Notes: generated by a model from the sequence alone, not told the origin. 64,000 nt of DNA from Flavobacterium sp. YJ01 (GCF_029320955.1 NZ_CP119757.1:2108001-2172000), one strand, 5' to 3'. Shown: positions 1-7,110, numbered from the stretch's first letter. A program made the numbers and translations.

Positions 1-2
1 AA

Positions 3-278
3 AAAGGTGCACACGAATGGATGATTGAATTTAAGAAACATCCTGCCGATGTTGGTCTTTTCCAAAAAGTTTTGGATGAAACTTTGCAAACTTTAAATTC
101 AGATTACGAAGCAAAACGCTACAACAATATGACTTTAAATCCTTTGGTGATTAATGTTGCGCGTGAGAATTTATTTTATGATTGGCTGAAAGAAAGAGAC
201 AAGTTGGGCGGACAGCATAAGATTCCGAGACTTTCAAATCAGAGGGATTATTTGGAGCAATTGAAGGAAATGTGTTAA
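3..278 (+). CDS. GH3 family protein, C-terminal fragment (5' end outside window)
   Basis: The reading frame is open from the first bases of the window and ends at a TAA, so only the last 91 residues of a longer gene are visible. The fragment begins KGAHEWMIEF and ends in a charged segment with PRLSNQRDYLEQL. This matches my memory of the C-terminal end of bacterial GH3 auxin-responsive-promoter-like proteins, which are acyl-adenylate/amidosynthetase-fold proteins of about 500 residues common in Bacteroidota. The catalytic part is not visible, so the substrate cannot be judged. The gene lies 21 bp before the next plus-strand gene. Confidence 0.65.
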   Translation, partial: KGAHEWMIEFKKHPADVGLFQKVLDETLQTLNSDYEAKRYNNMTLNPLVINVARENLFYDWLKERDKLGGQHKIPRLSNQRDYLEQLKEMC

Positions 279-299
279 ACAATTATATTTAATAGAAAC

Positions 300-542
300 A
301 TGAAGAATACAAAATTCAGCGATATGAGTACGGAAGAACTCATTAAAAACCAAAAAACATTGAAAACAGTTAATACTATTTTTGCTGTCGTGTTATTTAT
401 GCTTTTTGCTCTTAATATTTTCATTGTTTTCAACAAAGGTTTTAGTGCTATGAATGTTGTTCCGATTGCTTTGTTACCTATTCTATTTTTGAATATTAGT
501 AATTTAAAGGAGATTAAAAAAGAATTGGAATCGAGAAAATAA
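300..542 (+). CDS. small two-helix membrane protein
   Basis: This 80-residue protein has a polar N-terminus (about 1-22), a hydrophobic helix at about 25-46 (FAVVLFMLFALNIFIVF), a second at about 52-66, and a basic C-terminal tail ending KKELESRK. It starts with ATG 21 bp after the GH3 fragment and is probably co-transcribed with it. Similar small proteins in Flavobacterium are sometimes named 'redox-active disulfide protein 2', but no cysteine is present, so that name has no support here. Function unknown. Confidence 0.7.
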   Translation: MKNTKFSDMSTEELIKNQKTLKTVNTIFAVVLFMLFALNIFIVFNKGFSAMNVVPIALLPILFLNISNLKEIKKELESRK

Positions 543-570
543 GAATATAAAATTTATTCTATTAACTCTT

Positions 571-710
571 CAATTGCCACTAGCTTTAGCTAGTGGTTCA
601 AAATAGAATTGTTATTGGCTTTAGCCAAAATTCACTTTGATTGTTAATTTGGCTAAAGCCGAAAATCAATTTCAATCAATTTTCCTCCAGCTAAAGCAGG
701 AGGCAATTCA
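571..710. repeat. inverted array of four GCTTTAGC-core hairpins
   Basis: Four short palindromes sit in about 140 bp: CCACTAGC-TTTA-GCTAGTGG (577-596), TTGGCTTTAGCCAA (615-628), GGCTAAAGCC (651-660) and CCTCC...GGAGG around GCTAAAGC (684-703). The first two have the core as GCTTTAGC and the last two as GCTAAAGC, so the outer units (both reading AATTGCC before the stem) face each other. The pattern looks like a dispersed intergenic repeat family. Confidence 0.75.
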
Positions 711-758
711 AATCACAATATAAATTTTACAGGACTTTAAAAACCGATAATTCCACTA

Positions 759-861
759 AGCCCGCATGAGGGATAGAAGTGGAAATCCTTTTTGTACGCC
801 GCGGCGGACAAAAAGATTGCAACGGATAGCCCGGCCCGCCTTTTTCTGGCGGGACATGCCC
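759..861 (+). ncRNA. structured intergenic element, possibly the Flavo-1 RNA motif
   Basis: The segment reads AGCCCGCATGAGGGATAGAA, then GTGGAAATCCTTTTT, then a GC-rich hairpin around CGCCGCGGCG, then AAAAAGATTG and GGATAGCCCGG. The same layout (GAT-GAA, GG-ATCCTTTT, variable hairpin, AAAAGAT, TAGC/GAGC-GG) occurs on the minus strand at 6315-6385. The conserved flanks around a variable stem fit my recollection of the flavobacterial Flavo-1 motif in Rfam, but I could not test it. It may be transcribed from the upstream gene or independently. Confidence 0.5.
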
Positions 862-865
862 AAAT

Positions 866-910
866 AAAAAAACCTCAGCTCTTAATTGAAAGACTGAGGT
901 TTTTGTTTTT
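866..910. terminator. bidirectional terminator between convergent genes
   Basis: A stem AAAACCTCAG (869-878) pairs with CTGAGGTTTT (894-903). It is preceded by an A-run and followed by TTGTTTTTATTTT, so it can act on both strands, serving the plus-strand small membrane gene and the minus-strand serB. Confidence 0.7.
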
Positions 911-914
911 ATTT

Positions 915-1000
915 TAATTGTCGAGTTTCTTGCGGAGATTTCTCCTTCGTCGAAATGACAATATTCTGTTGAATCCTTCGACTTCGCTCAGGGTGACAAT
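915..1000. repeat. intergenic repeat containing CCTTCGACTTCGCTCAGGG
   Basis: Two related pieces follow each other: TTTCTCCTTCGTCGAAATGACA, and CCTTCGACTTCGCTCAGGGTGACA. These G/C-richer strings stand out from the AT-rich surroundings and resemble intergenic repeats I recall from many Flavobacterium genomes. No open frame or promoter is evident. Confidence 0.5.
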
Positions 1001-1004
1001 TGTA

Positions 1005-2234
1005 TTACATCATATCAATATATCTGTCATGGTAACCTAAAAGATATAAAACACCATCAAGTCCTAAACTTGAGATAGACGTTGAAGCGCTTTCTTTTAC
1101 TTTTGGTTTTGCGTGAAAGGCGATTCCAAGACCTGCTAGATTTAGCATTGGCAAATCGTTTGCTCCGTCACCAACTGCGATTGTCTGATTGATATGAATT
1201 CCTTCTTTTTCGGCAATTGCTTTTAAGTATTCTGCTTTTTTCTGACCGTCTACAATATCTCCGATATATTTACCAGTTAGTTTTCCGTCTTTTATTTCTA
1301 ATTGATTGGCGTGAACGTAATCTATTCCGAGTTCTTTTTGCAAGTATTCTCCAAAATAAGTAAATCCTCCAGAAAGAATTGCGGTTTTATAACCGTAATA
1401 TTTCAAGGCTTTCATTAGACGATGTGCGCCTTGCGTAATTGGTAAATTAATCGCAACATTTTGCAAAACTTCTTCGCTTAAACCTTCCAACAAAGCCATA
1501 CGTTTTTTGAAACTTTCGTTGAAATCAATTTCACCGTTCATCGCAGATTCTGTAATTGCACGAACTTGATCTCCTACTCCATTTAGTTCTGCCAATTCAT
1601 CGATTACTTCGGTTTGGATTAAAGTTGAATCCATATCGAAGCAAACCAGACGGCGGTTTCTTCTGTAAATATTATCTTCTTGGAAAGAAATGTCAACATT
1701 AAGCGTTCTGGAAATTTCCATAAAACTTGCTGTCATAATAATCTTGTTTACAATTTCGCCCGTTACAGACAATTGAATACAAGAACGCGGATATTCTTCT
1801 TTTTCGACAACAGAAGTTCTTCCTGTTAAACGAATAATCGAATCGATATTTAAGTTTTGATCTGACATTATTTGAGTTACTGCTGACAATTGAGAAGCCG
1901 CCAGTTTTTCGCCCAAAATATTGATGATGTAGCGCTGTTTAGATTGTGATTTTACCCACTTTTCGTAATCTTCGATAGAGATCGGAATAAATTTTACTTT
2001 GATTTCTAATTCGTAAGCTTTAAACAAAAGATCTTTTAAAACAGGTGCAGAAGAAGATCCTGCTTCAATTTCGAATAAAATTCCTAAAGAAAGTGTGTCG
2101 TGAATATCGGCTTGACCAATATCTAAGATATTAGCGTCGTAAGCTGCCAAAACAGCTGTTAAACCTGCCGTAACCCCAATTTTATCGTGTCCAGAAACTT
2201 TTAATAAAATTATCTCTTTATCTTCTGCTGCCAT
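1005..2234 (-). CDS. serB: phosphoserine phosphatase SerB with N-terminal ACT domains
   Basis: Hydrolyses O-phosphoserine to serine, the last step of serine synthesis. The 409-residue protein has an N-terminal ACT-like region (about 1-175, probably two ACT modules, starting with IILLKVSGHDKIGVTAGL) and a C-terminal HAD phosphatase domain. HAD motif I is DMDST at about residue 200, motif II lies near ILSGGFTYF, and motif IV is VGDGANDLPML. I start at ATG 2234 (MAAEDKE), not at the TTG ten codons upstream, because the protein family begins at this point. The ACT domains suggest allosteric control by an amino acid, probably serine. Monocistronic; the terminator at 866-910 closes it. Confidence 0.93.
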   Translation of the reverse strand: MAAEDKEIILLKVSGHDKIGVTAGLTAVLAAYDANILDIGQADIHDTLSLGILFEIEAGSSSAPVLKDLLFKAYELEIKVKFIPISIEDYEKWVKSQSKQRYIINILGEKLAASQLSAVTQIMSDQNLNIDSIIRLTGRTSVVEKEEYPRSCIQLSVTGEIVNKIIMTASFMEISRTLNVDISFQEDNIYRRNRRLVCFDMDSTLIQTEVIDELAELNGVGDQVRAITESAMNGEIDFNESFKKRMALLEGLSEEVLQNVAINLPITQGAHRLMKALKYYGYKTAILSGGFTYFGEYLQKELGIDYVHANQLEIKDGKLTGKYIGDIVDGQKKAEYLKAIAEKEGIHINQTIAVGDGANDLPMLNLAGLGIAFHAKPKVKESASTSISSLGLDGVLYLLGYHDRYIDMM

Positions 2235-2317
2235 TTTATCTTTCTTGATTTTATGAAGCGACAAAAATCGGCAATCTCTTGTTGATAAAAAAGAATAATC
2301 ATTGTTTTTTTAAAACG

Positions 2318-2343
2318 AAAAAGCACATTTACATGTGCTTTTT
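2318..2343 (-). terminator. rho-independent terminator after the PhnB-like gene
   Basis: AAAAAGCACAT (2318-2328) pairs with ATGTGCTTTTT (2333-2343) over a four-base loop. On the minus strand the stem is followed by a T-rich tract. It ends transcription of the VOC/SRPBCC cluster before serB. Confidence 0.7.
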
Positions 2344-2387
2344 TGAGTAATTTAACAATTATGCTTTAGTATTAAAATAACGTAACT

Positions 2388-2828
2388 TTAAAACTCTCCT
2401 GCTGGCGGGTTTTTATCAAAACTTACCATCCAGTTTACTCCGAATTTATCTTTAAACATTCCGAAATAAGATCCCCAGAAAGTGTCATCCATCGCCATTT
2501 CTATGTGTCCTCCAGCCGAAAGTCCACTAAAGATTTTATCTGCTTCTTCTCTGCTTTCTGTATTGACAGAAATAGAAAAGTTATCTCCAAAACCTACGTC
2601 TCCGTATCTTGGGTGACTGTCACTTCCCATTAAAATAGTATTTCCAATTGGAAGCGAAACATGCATAATTCGGTTTAGAGCTTCCTCAGAAAGTACTTCT
2701 CCTTCTTCTGCTGGTGCATCTTTATATTTTCCAATGTATGGAAAATCTCCGCCAAAAACTGATTTGTAAAACAAAAATGCTTCTTCGCAAGTTCCGTTAA
2801 ACATTAAATAAGGATTAATTGCTGCCAT
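2388..2828 (-). CDS. PhnB-like VOC family protein
   Basis: This 146-residue protein has the PhnB-type vicinal-oxygen-chelate layout: INPYLMFNGTCEEAFLFYKSVFGG at the N-terminus, IMHVSLPIGNTILMGSD in the middle, and a C-terminal WGSYFGMFKDKFGVNWMVSF. Proteins of this subgroup often lack clear metal ligands and have no assigned reaction, so no substrate is proposed. It is the last gene of a six-gene VOC/SRPBCC array read from 5169 leftwards. A 106-bp gap before it carries a heptamer repeat. Confidence 0.85.
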   Translation of the reverse strand: MAAINPYLMFNGTCEEAFLFYKSVFGGDFPYIGKYKDAPAEEGEVLSEEALNRIMHVSLPIGNTILMGSDSHPRYGDVGFGDNFSISVNTESREEADKIFSGLSAGGHIEMAMDDTFWGSYFGMFKDKFGVNWMVSFDKNPPAGEF

Positions 2829-2891
2829 TTTTTAATTGTTAATTGTTGATTATAAATTGTTAATGTCTTGTAATTGTCTTAAAACAGAAAA

Positions 2892-2933
2892 TCTTTATTC
2901 TTTATTCTTTATTCTTTATTCTTTATTCTTTAT
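2892..2933. repeat. six perfect tandem copies of the heptamer TCTTTAT
   Basis: A simple-sequence array with a period of 7 bp and no mismatch in six copies ends one base before the stop codon of the SRPBCC gene at 2935. It lies 64-105 bp upstream of the PhnB-like start at 2828. A 7-bp unit in non-coding DNA could alter promoter spacing if copy number varies. Confidence 0.95.
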
Positions 2934-2934
2934 T

Positions 2935-3372
2935 CTATTCCTCAGATAATTCCTTTATTTTTTCCAGCCCTTTTGGAAAAGCTTCTTTAAAATAATCGAT
3001 ATGTTTTTCAATTACATCTACTTCTGCCTGAAGATCTACGACATCACCTTTTTGAGTCAATCTGTAAGTTTCCATTGCTCCTACCCATTTCAAGGTTTCT
3101 TCTGTAGGCGGAACTTCTTTAAAATCTTTGATTTCGCCAACATGCTTAAATGCCATATATTCATTTGGAATTTTAGTTTCAATAATACTATTCATTCCTT
3201 CTCCAGTTGGGCCTAAAAAATAGATTTTATCTCCTTCGTTCCAGCTCGTTTCCACATAACTTCCTTCACAAAATGCACTTGTCCATTTTCTGTACGTTTC
3301 GTCATCCCATAAAACCTTCCAAATTTTTTCTTTAGAAGCTTTTATATCTATATTAAATACTAATTTTTCCAT
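2935..3372 (-). CDS. SRPBCC (AHSA1-type) domain protein
   Basis: A single START/Bet v1-like ligand-binding domain of 145 residues. The N-terminus MEKLVFNIDIKASKEKIWKV is the usual first strand and helix, followed by the family's DDETYRKWTSAF and, at about residue 105-120, a WVGAMETYRLT strand. I use ATG 3372 because it follows the VOC stop (3374) by one base and matches the family N-terminus. Longer versions of the frame overlap the VOC gene by about 50 bp. It is translationally coupled to the VOC gene at 3374-3784. Ligand unknown. Confidence 0.85.
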   Translation of the reverse strand: MEKLVFNIDIKASKEKIWKVLWDDETYRKWTSAFCEGSYVETSWNEGDKIYFLGPTGEGMNSIIETKIPNEYMAFKHVGEIKDFKEVPPTEETLKWVGAMETYRLTQKGDVVDLQAEVDVIEKHIDYFKEAFPKGLEKIKELSEE

Positions 3373-3373
3373 T

Positions 3374-3784
3374 TTAACTTGGTAATTTACTAAAGTCCAT
3401 AAATAAAACATTCCAACGATGACCATCTAAATCGGCAAAACCGCAGCCGTACATCCAACCTTGACTTTCGGCAGGAGGAGCAAAAACAGTTCCGCCGGCT
3501 TCTTTGACTTTTTCTGCTAATTCGTCTACTTCTTCTCTGCTTTCTGCATCTATCGAAATCAGCACTTCAGAACTTGACTTCGTATCTGTTATACTGTTTT
3601 GTGAAAAGCTTGAAAAAAGCATTTCTTCAAAAAGCATTACTACAAAATGCCCTTCACCTACAACCATACACGTCGAACTTGGCGTGTCGTGCTGTTCATT
3701 AAACGAAAAACCAATTTTCCAGAAAAAATCTTTCGCTTTTGCTACATCCTTTACAGGAAGATTCAACCATATTTGCTTTGTCAT
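3374..3784 (-). CDS. VOC family protein (glyoxalase/extradiol dioxygenase-like)
   Basis: This 136-residue protein consists of two beta-alpha-beta-beta-beta modules. It begins QIWLNLPVKDVAKAKDFFWKIGF and ends with FADLDGHRWNVLFMD, where the DLDGH segment near residue 118-122 supplies the typical C-terminal metal-site region. It is a paralogue of the VOC protein at 4759-5169 (same start ILWLNLAVKD-type motif, same EVLISI-SREEVDE segment). It precedes its SRPBCC partner by one base. Reaction unknown. Confidence 0.87.
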   Translation of the reverse strand: MTKQIWLNLPVKDVAKAKDFFWKIGFSFNEQHDTPSSTCMVVGEGHFVVMLFEEMLFSSFSQNSITDTKSSSEVLISIDAESREEVDELAEKVKEAGGTVFAPPAESQGWMYGCGFADLDGHRWNVLFMDFSKLPS

Positions 3785-3901
3785 TTTTTGTTTTTTTTGT
3801 TGGGTTAGATATTTATTTTTTTCTTTTTTAAACCATATAAGTAATGTAAGCTATTTTAAGTTTTTAATCTTTGAAACTTTGTCACTTTGCAACGTTGAAC
3901 C

Positions 3902-4306
3902 TTAATTATTCTCTACGTAATTTTTAAAATTATCCAAAATTGCTTGCCAGCCTTCACGTTGCATTTCTTCTGGATTTTGCGATTCTGGATCGAAACTTTC
4001 AATTATTTCAACTCCCTCTGCAGTTTCATTAAAAGTAATTTCAACCTTTCTTCCGTCTGCCATAACGTATGAAAGTGCTTCATTTGGCTTTACCAAAGTA
4101 AATTCGCCTTCAAAATCAAAACTCATGCTGCCGTCTTTCGCCGCCATAGTCGATTTGAATTTTCCTCCTTCTCTTAAATCAGCTTCTGCATAAGGCGTAT
4201 GCCAATCTGGAGAAGCAAAACTCCATTTTGTAATATGTTCAGGCGTATTCCAGAAATTCCAAACTTTATCTAATGAAGCTTTTACAGTACTTTTTATTGT
4301 TATCAT
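3902..4306 (-). CDS. SRPBCC (AHSA1-type) domain protein
   Basis: A 134-residue single-domain protein. Motifs in order: IKSTVKASLDKVWNFWNTPEHITKW, then SPDWHTPYAEADLREGGKF, then DFEGEFTLVKPNEALSYVM, and a C-terminal helix ending NFKNYVENN. It is clearly a recent paralogue of its neighbour at 4340-4744 (shared TPEHI-W, DWHTPY, DGS-SFDFEG and NFKNYVE). Members of the family bind hydrophobic ligands or act as Hsp90 co-chaperone-like domains, but no ligand can be named. It lies 33 bp downstream of the paralogue and is probably in the same transcript. Confidence 0.87.
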   Translation of the reverse strand: MITIKSTVKASLDKVWNFWNTPEHITKWSFASPDWHTPYAEADLREGGKFKSTMAAKDGSMSFDFEGEFTLVKPNEALSYVMADGRKVEITFNETAEGVEIIESFDPESQNPEEMQREGWQAILDNFKNYVENN

Positions 4307-4339
4307 TATTCTTGTTTTTATGTTTATAAAATTTATTTC

Positions 4340-4744
4340 TTAAAATGATTCGACGTAGTTTTTAAAATTTTGAATAATTGCAGAACAAAATTGTTTTTCC
4401 ATATCTGCGTTTTCTGGTGTTGTTGGCTCAAATGATTCTGTAATTCTTACTACATCATTGTCACTTTCAAAACGTACACTTGCAGTTCTATCGTCAAAAA
4501 GCTTATATTCTATTAGTGAAAACTTTTCTATTTTAGTATAAATACCTTCAAAGTCAAAACTATCACTGCCGTCTTTAAGAGCCATAGTAAATTTAAATTT
4601 ACTCCCTACTTTCAAATCATTTTCGACATATGGAGTATGCCAATCCTGAGAAGCATTATTCCAATTCATAATATGTTCAGGCAATGTCCACAATTTCCAA
4701 ACTTTTTCTATTGAAGCATTTATATTGTTTTGAACTTTTATCAT
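4340..4744 (-). CDS. SRPBCC (AHSA1-type) domain protein, paralogue
   Basis: This 134-residue SRPBCC domain has VQNNINASIEKVWKLWTLPEHIMNW, ASQDWHTPYVENDL and a terminal NFKNYVESF helix. It shares a colinear set of motifs with the next gene (3902-4306), which shows a tandem duplication. It starts 14 bp after the VOC gene at 4759, repeating the VOC-then-SRPBCC order seen at 3784-2935. Function unknown. Confidence 0.87.
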   Translation of the reverse strand: MIKVQNNINASIEKVWKLWTLPEHIMNWNNASQDWHTPYVENDLKVGSKFKFTMALKDGSDSFDFEGIYTKIEKFSLIEYKLFDDRTASVRFESDNDVVRITESFEPTTPENADMEKQFCSAIIQNFKNYVESF

Positions 4745-4758
4745 GTCTTTAGCTTAAT

Positions 4759-5169
4759 TTACATATCCTGAGGAATCTGGCTTTCATCCATATAAAAAAC
4801 TTCCCAATGATGTCCATCTAAATCAAGAAAAGTTCTTTGATACATCCATCCATAATCCTTTGCAGGAATATAATCTGCTCCACCAGCCTTAACAGCTTTA
4901 TCAAGCATTTCATCAACTTGTTCGCGAGAATCCAGAGAAATCGAAATAAGAACTTCGCTAGTTGTTGCAGAATCGCAAATCTTTTTATTTGTAAAAGTCT
5001 GATAAAACTCTTCTACCAAAATCATCACAAATATATTTTCGTCAATAACTATACAAGCTCCCTTATCGTTTGTGAATTTTGGATTGGTCGAAAAACCAAG
5101 TCCATTATAAAATGATACTGCTTTGTTTAAATCTTTTACAGCAAGATTTAAGAAGATTTTTGTTTTCAT
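4759..5169 (-). CDS. VOC family protein, first gene of the VOC/SRPBCC array
   Basis: A 136-residue VOC protein with KIFLNLAVKDLNKAVSFYNGLGF at the start and FLDLDGHHWEVFYMDESQIP near the end, where the DLDGHHWEVFYMD segment is the typical second-module metal region. It is paralogous to the VOC gene at 3374-3784. It is divergent from the GlxA-type regulator at 5311, with 141 bp between starts holding one promoter box for each direction. Confidence 0.87.
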   Translation of the reverse strand: MKTKIFLNLAVKDLNKAVSFYNGLGFSTNPKFTNDKGACIVIDENIFVMILVEEFYQTFTNKKICDSATTSEVLISISLDSREQVDEMLDKAVKAGGADYIPAKDYGWMYQRTFLDLDGHHWEVFYMDESQIPQDM

Positions 5170-5196
5170 CTTTATAAAATTACGAATTAATTAAAA

Positions 5197-5204
5197 CAAA
5201 TTTA
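5197..5204 (-). promoter_or_regulatory. -7 box (TAAATTTG) for the VOC/SRPBCC array
   Basis: Read on the minus strand, the box matches the Bacteroidota consensus TAnnTTTG and lies 28 bp before the ATG at 5169. I see no convincing TTTG at -33, so this is a -7 match only. Confidence 0.4.
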
Positions 5205-5269
5205 ATTTTTTAAGATTAGTTTAAAACGACAATAAAAGTCATTTTTAGGGGCATTTGAGACAAAATGAT

Positions 5270-5277
5270 TATTTTTG
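5270..5277 (+). promoter_or_regulatory. -7 box (TATTTTTG) for the GlxA-type regulator
   Basis: An exact TAnnTTTG match 33 bp before the ATG at 5311. A TTTG occurs at 5254-5257, but the 12-bp spacing is too short for a standard -33 element. Confidence 0.4.
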
Positions 5278-5310
5278 TTTTGATGTGAAATTTCAAAAAC
5301 AATCAAAATC

Positions 5311-6276
5311 ATGAGCAAGAAATTAGGATTAATCGTGCCTCACGACTATAAATTATTAAGTATTGCGGCTATTTTAGAAGTATTCGAAACGACCAATAAA
5401 TTGACTTCGGGAATCGAAAAACCATTCGAAATCATGATTTTTCAATCTAAAGAACAATCGGATCAAGGAAATATTTTTGGTTATAGTTCTAACGAAATTG
5501 AAACTTCAAATATTGTTTTAGATCTGATTTTGATTCCAGCTTTTACGACTGATAATATGAGCGAAATGATAAAGAAGAATCGAAACTTCATTCCTTGGCT
5601 TCAAAAACAGCATCAAAACGGAGCCGAATTGGCAAGTTTCTGTACGGGAGCATTTTTGTTTGCTGCTTCTGGTTTATTGAACGAAAAATTAGCCACAACG
5701 CATGTCGACGCTTGCAGTGCTTTTACGAAAGCTTTTCCGATGGTAAAATTAAAAGCTGAAGAAACCTTAACAGCCGATGGAAGTTTATACACCAGCGGCG
5801 GATCGACCTCAACTTTTCATTTATTAATTCTTTTGGTTCAAAAATTCTGCGGAAACGAAATGGCTGTCAAAATTGCCAAAATATTTTCGATTGATTTGAA
5901 TCGCTACAAACAAAGCTATTTCAGCACTTTTAGACCGAATCATTTGCATAATGATTCTTTGGTTGCCATGTTGCAGCAAAAAATTGAAAGCCAATATCAT
6001 TCTATAGAAAAGCTCGAAGAAATCACCAAAGACATTCCGACAAGCGCCAGAAACATGACACGACGTTTTAAACAAGTGACAGGAATTCCTCCAATCGAAT
6101 ATCTGCAAAATATACGAGTTGAAAGTTCAAAGAAATATTTGGAACAAACACAACTTTCGATTTCAGAAATTATCGAAAAAACAGGTTATAATGATCCAAA
6201 AGCTTTTAGAAAAGTATTTTATAAAATGGTCGGAATGAAACCAATTGAATACAGAGAAAAATTTAGGGTTCAATAA
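5311..6276 (+). CDS. GlxA-type transcriptional regulator (DJ-1/PfpI domain plus AraC HTH)
   Basis: This 321-residue protein has an N-terminal DJ-1/PfpI-like domain (about 1-185) with the nucleophile-elbow region LASFCTGAFLFAASGLL. Its C-terminal AraC/XylS helix-turn-helix pair (about 215-320) includes ARNMTRRFKQVTGIPPIEYL and the second helix pair at GYNDPKAFRKVFYKMVGMKP. In GlxA-family activators the first domain is thought to sense a ligand, and no enzymatic role need be assumed. The divergent orientation to the VOC/SRPBCC array makes that array its most likely target, but this is inferred from position only. Confidence 0.9.
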   Translation: MSKKLGLIVPHDYKLLSIAAILEVFETTNKLTSGIEKPFEIMIFQSKEQSDQGNIFGYSSNEIETSNIVLDLILIPAFTTDNMSEMIKKNRNFIPWLQKQHQNGAELASFCTGAFLFAASGLLNEKLATTHVDACSAFTKAFPMVKLKAEETLTADGSLYTSGGSTSTFHLLILLVQKFCGNEMAVKIAKIFSIDLNRYKQSYFSTFRPNHLHNDSLVAMLQQKIESQYHSIEKLEEITKDIPTSARNMTRRFKQVTGIPPIEYLQNIRVESSKKYLEQTQLSISEIIEKTGYNDPKAFRKVFYKMVGMKPIEYREKFRVQ

Positions 6277-6314
6277 TTTTCACGAGCAGAAATTTCGTTT
6301 TCAAAAGACCTTCT

Positions 6315-6385
6315 GTCCTGCTCTACACTATATCTTTTGCTCTGAACACCAGAGCAAAAGGATGCCGTTTCGATCAGGGCTATTA
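6315..6385 (-). ncRNA. second copy of the structured intergenic element (possible Flavo-1 motif)
   Basis: Read on the minus strand it gives AGCCCTGATCGAAACGGC, ATCCTTTTGCTCTG, loop GTGTT, CAGAGCAAAAGATATAG and GAGCAGGACAG. The inner stem (6334-6344 with 6350-6360) is 11 bp and perfect. The flanks match those of the element at 759-861 while the stems differ, as expected of a conserved RNA. It lies between the regulator (plus) and the L,D-transpeptidase-like gene (minus), after both stop codons. Confidence 0.55.
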
Positions 6386-6416
6386 TAGAAAGATCATTTT
6401 CAAAACACCAAAAAAC

Positions 6417-7061
6417 TTAGGATTTAATAACCCACATCAGCATTTTTTTGTTGGTTTTCAGTAATTCGTCAATTTCTTTCATTGCTTCATTTGAAACCGC
6501 CGGACAACCCCAGCCTTCTGGTGTTCCTTCAGGAAAAACTTCATTATTTGGAATTGCATCCCAAGAATGCAAAACGATTGCACGACTTCTTGCATTTGAA
6601 TTTGTTTTGTCTTTTCCCTGCAAAATATAATTGACTTTTATTCCCCACTGACTTACACCGCGGTCTAAAATCACATATTTCCCTAGTGACGAACAATGCG
6701 AATCAAATTCGTTACTAATCTGTGGTTTTTCTTTTGATGAAGTTCTTCCCCATTGATTATCGCCGCAGCCGTGACTTACCATATAAGATTTAGAAACCAC
6801 TTTCTTTTTAAAATCGTAAACAAAGAATCTCTTGTAACCAGAATGCAAACCTAAATCAATTAAAATAAATTGATTCTGATTGAGATTATTTGTCTTACAA
6901 TATTGTTGTGCTTCTTTATAGTATTCATTGTAATTTATTTCTACTCGAGAATCTGCTGTTGAAACTATTTCTTTTTCATTTTGAGTAACAATAACTTCTT
7001 TATTTCCCTTATTACAAGAAAAAATCAGAGAAAGATAAATTATAAAAAACATTTTTTTCAT
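6417..7061 (-). CDS. L,D-transpeptidase-like (YkuD_2) lipoprotein
   Basis: A 214-residue lipoprotein. The signal sequence MKKMFFIIYLSLIFSC ends in a lipobox cysteine at residue 16. The catalytic half resembles the murein L,D-transpeptidase catalytic-domain family (YkuD_2): HGCGDNQWGRTSS, a central AIVLHSWDAIPN, and GTPEGWGCPAVS carrying the expected H and catalytic C of the SxGC-like motif. It would act on peptidoglycan stem peptides in the periplasm. I start at ATG 7061, not 22 codons upstream, because only this start gives a clean lipoprotein signal. Not linked to an obvious operon. Confidence 0.85.
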   Translation of the reverse strand: MKKMFFIIYLSLIFSCNKGNKEVIVTQNEKEIVSTADSRVEINYNEYYKEAQQYCKTNNLNQNQFILIDLGLHSGYKRFFVYDFKKKVVSKSYMVSHGCGDNQWGRTSSKEKPQISNEFDSHCSSLGKYVILDRGVSQWGIKVNYILQGKDKTNSNARSRAIVLHSWDAIPNNEVFPEGTPEGWGCPAVSNEAMKEIDELLKTNKKMLMWVIKS

Positions 7062-7110
7062 GTTTAAATTTACACAAAAAGTTAAACGAAAATTGAACTC
7101 AAAAAGTATA

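Noticed and set aside
2235..2264. TTG 2264 as serB start
   Set aside because: The ten extra residues do not look like the family start. ATG 2234 gives the usual N-terminus.
2892..2933. Heptamer tandem as a CRISPR array
   Set aside because: The unit is only 7 bp with no spacers, and no cas gene is near.
3504..3905. Open frame of 133 codons on the plus strand opposite the VOC gene
   Set aside because: It is antisense to a clear VOC gene, has a cysteine- and phenylalanine-rich random composition, and no family resemblance.
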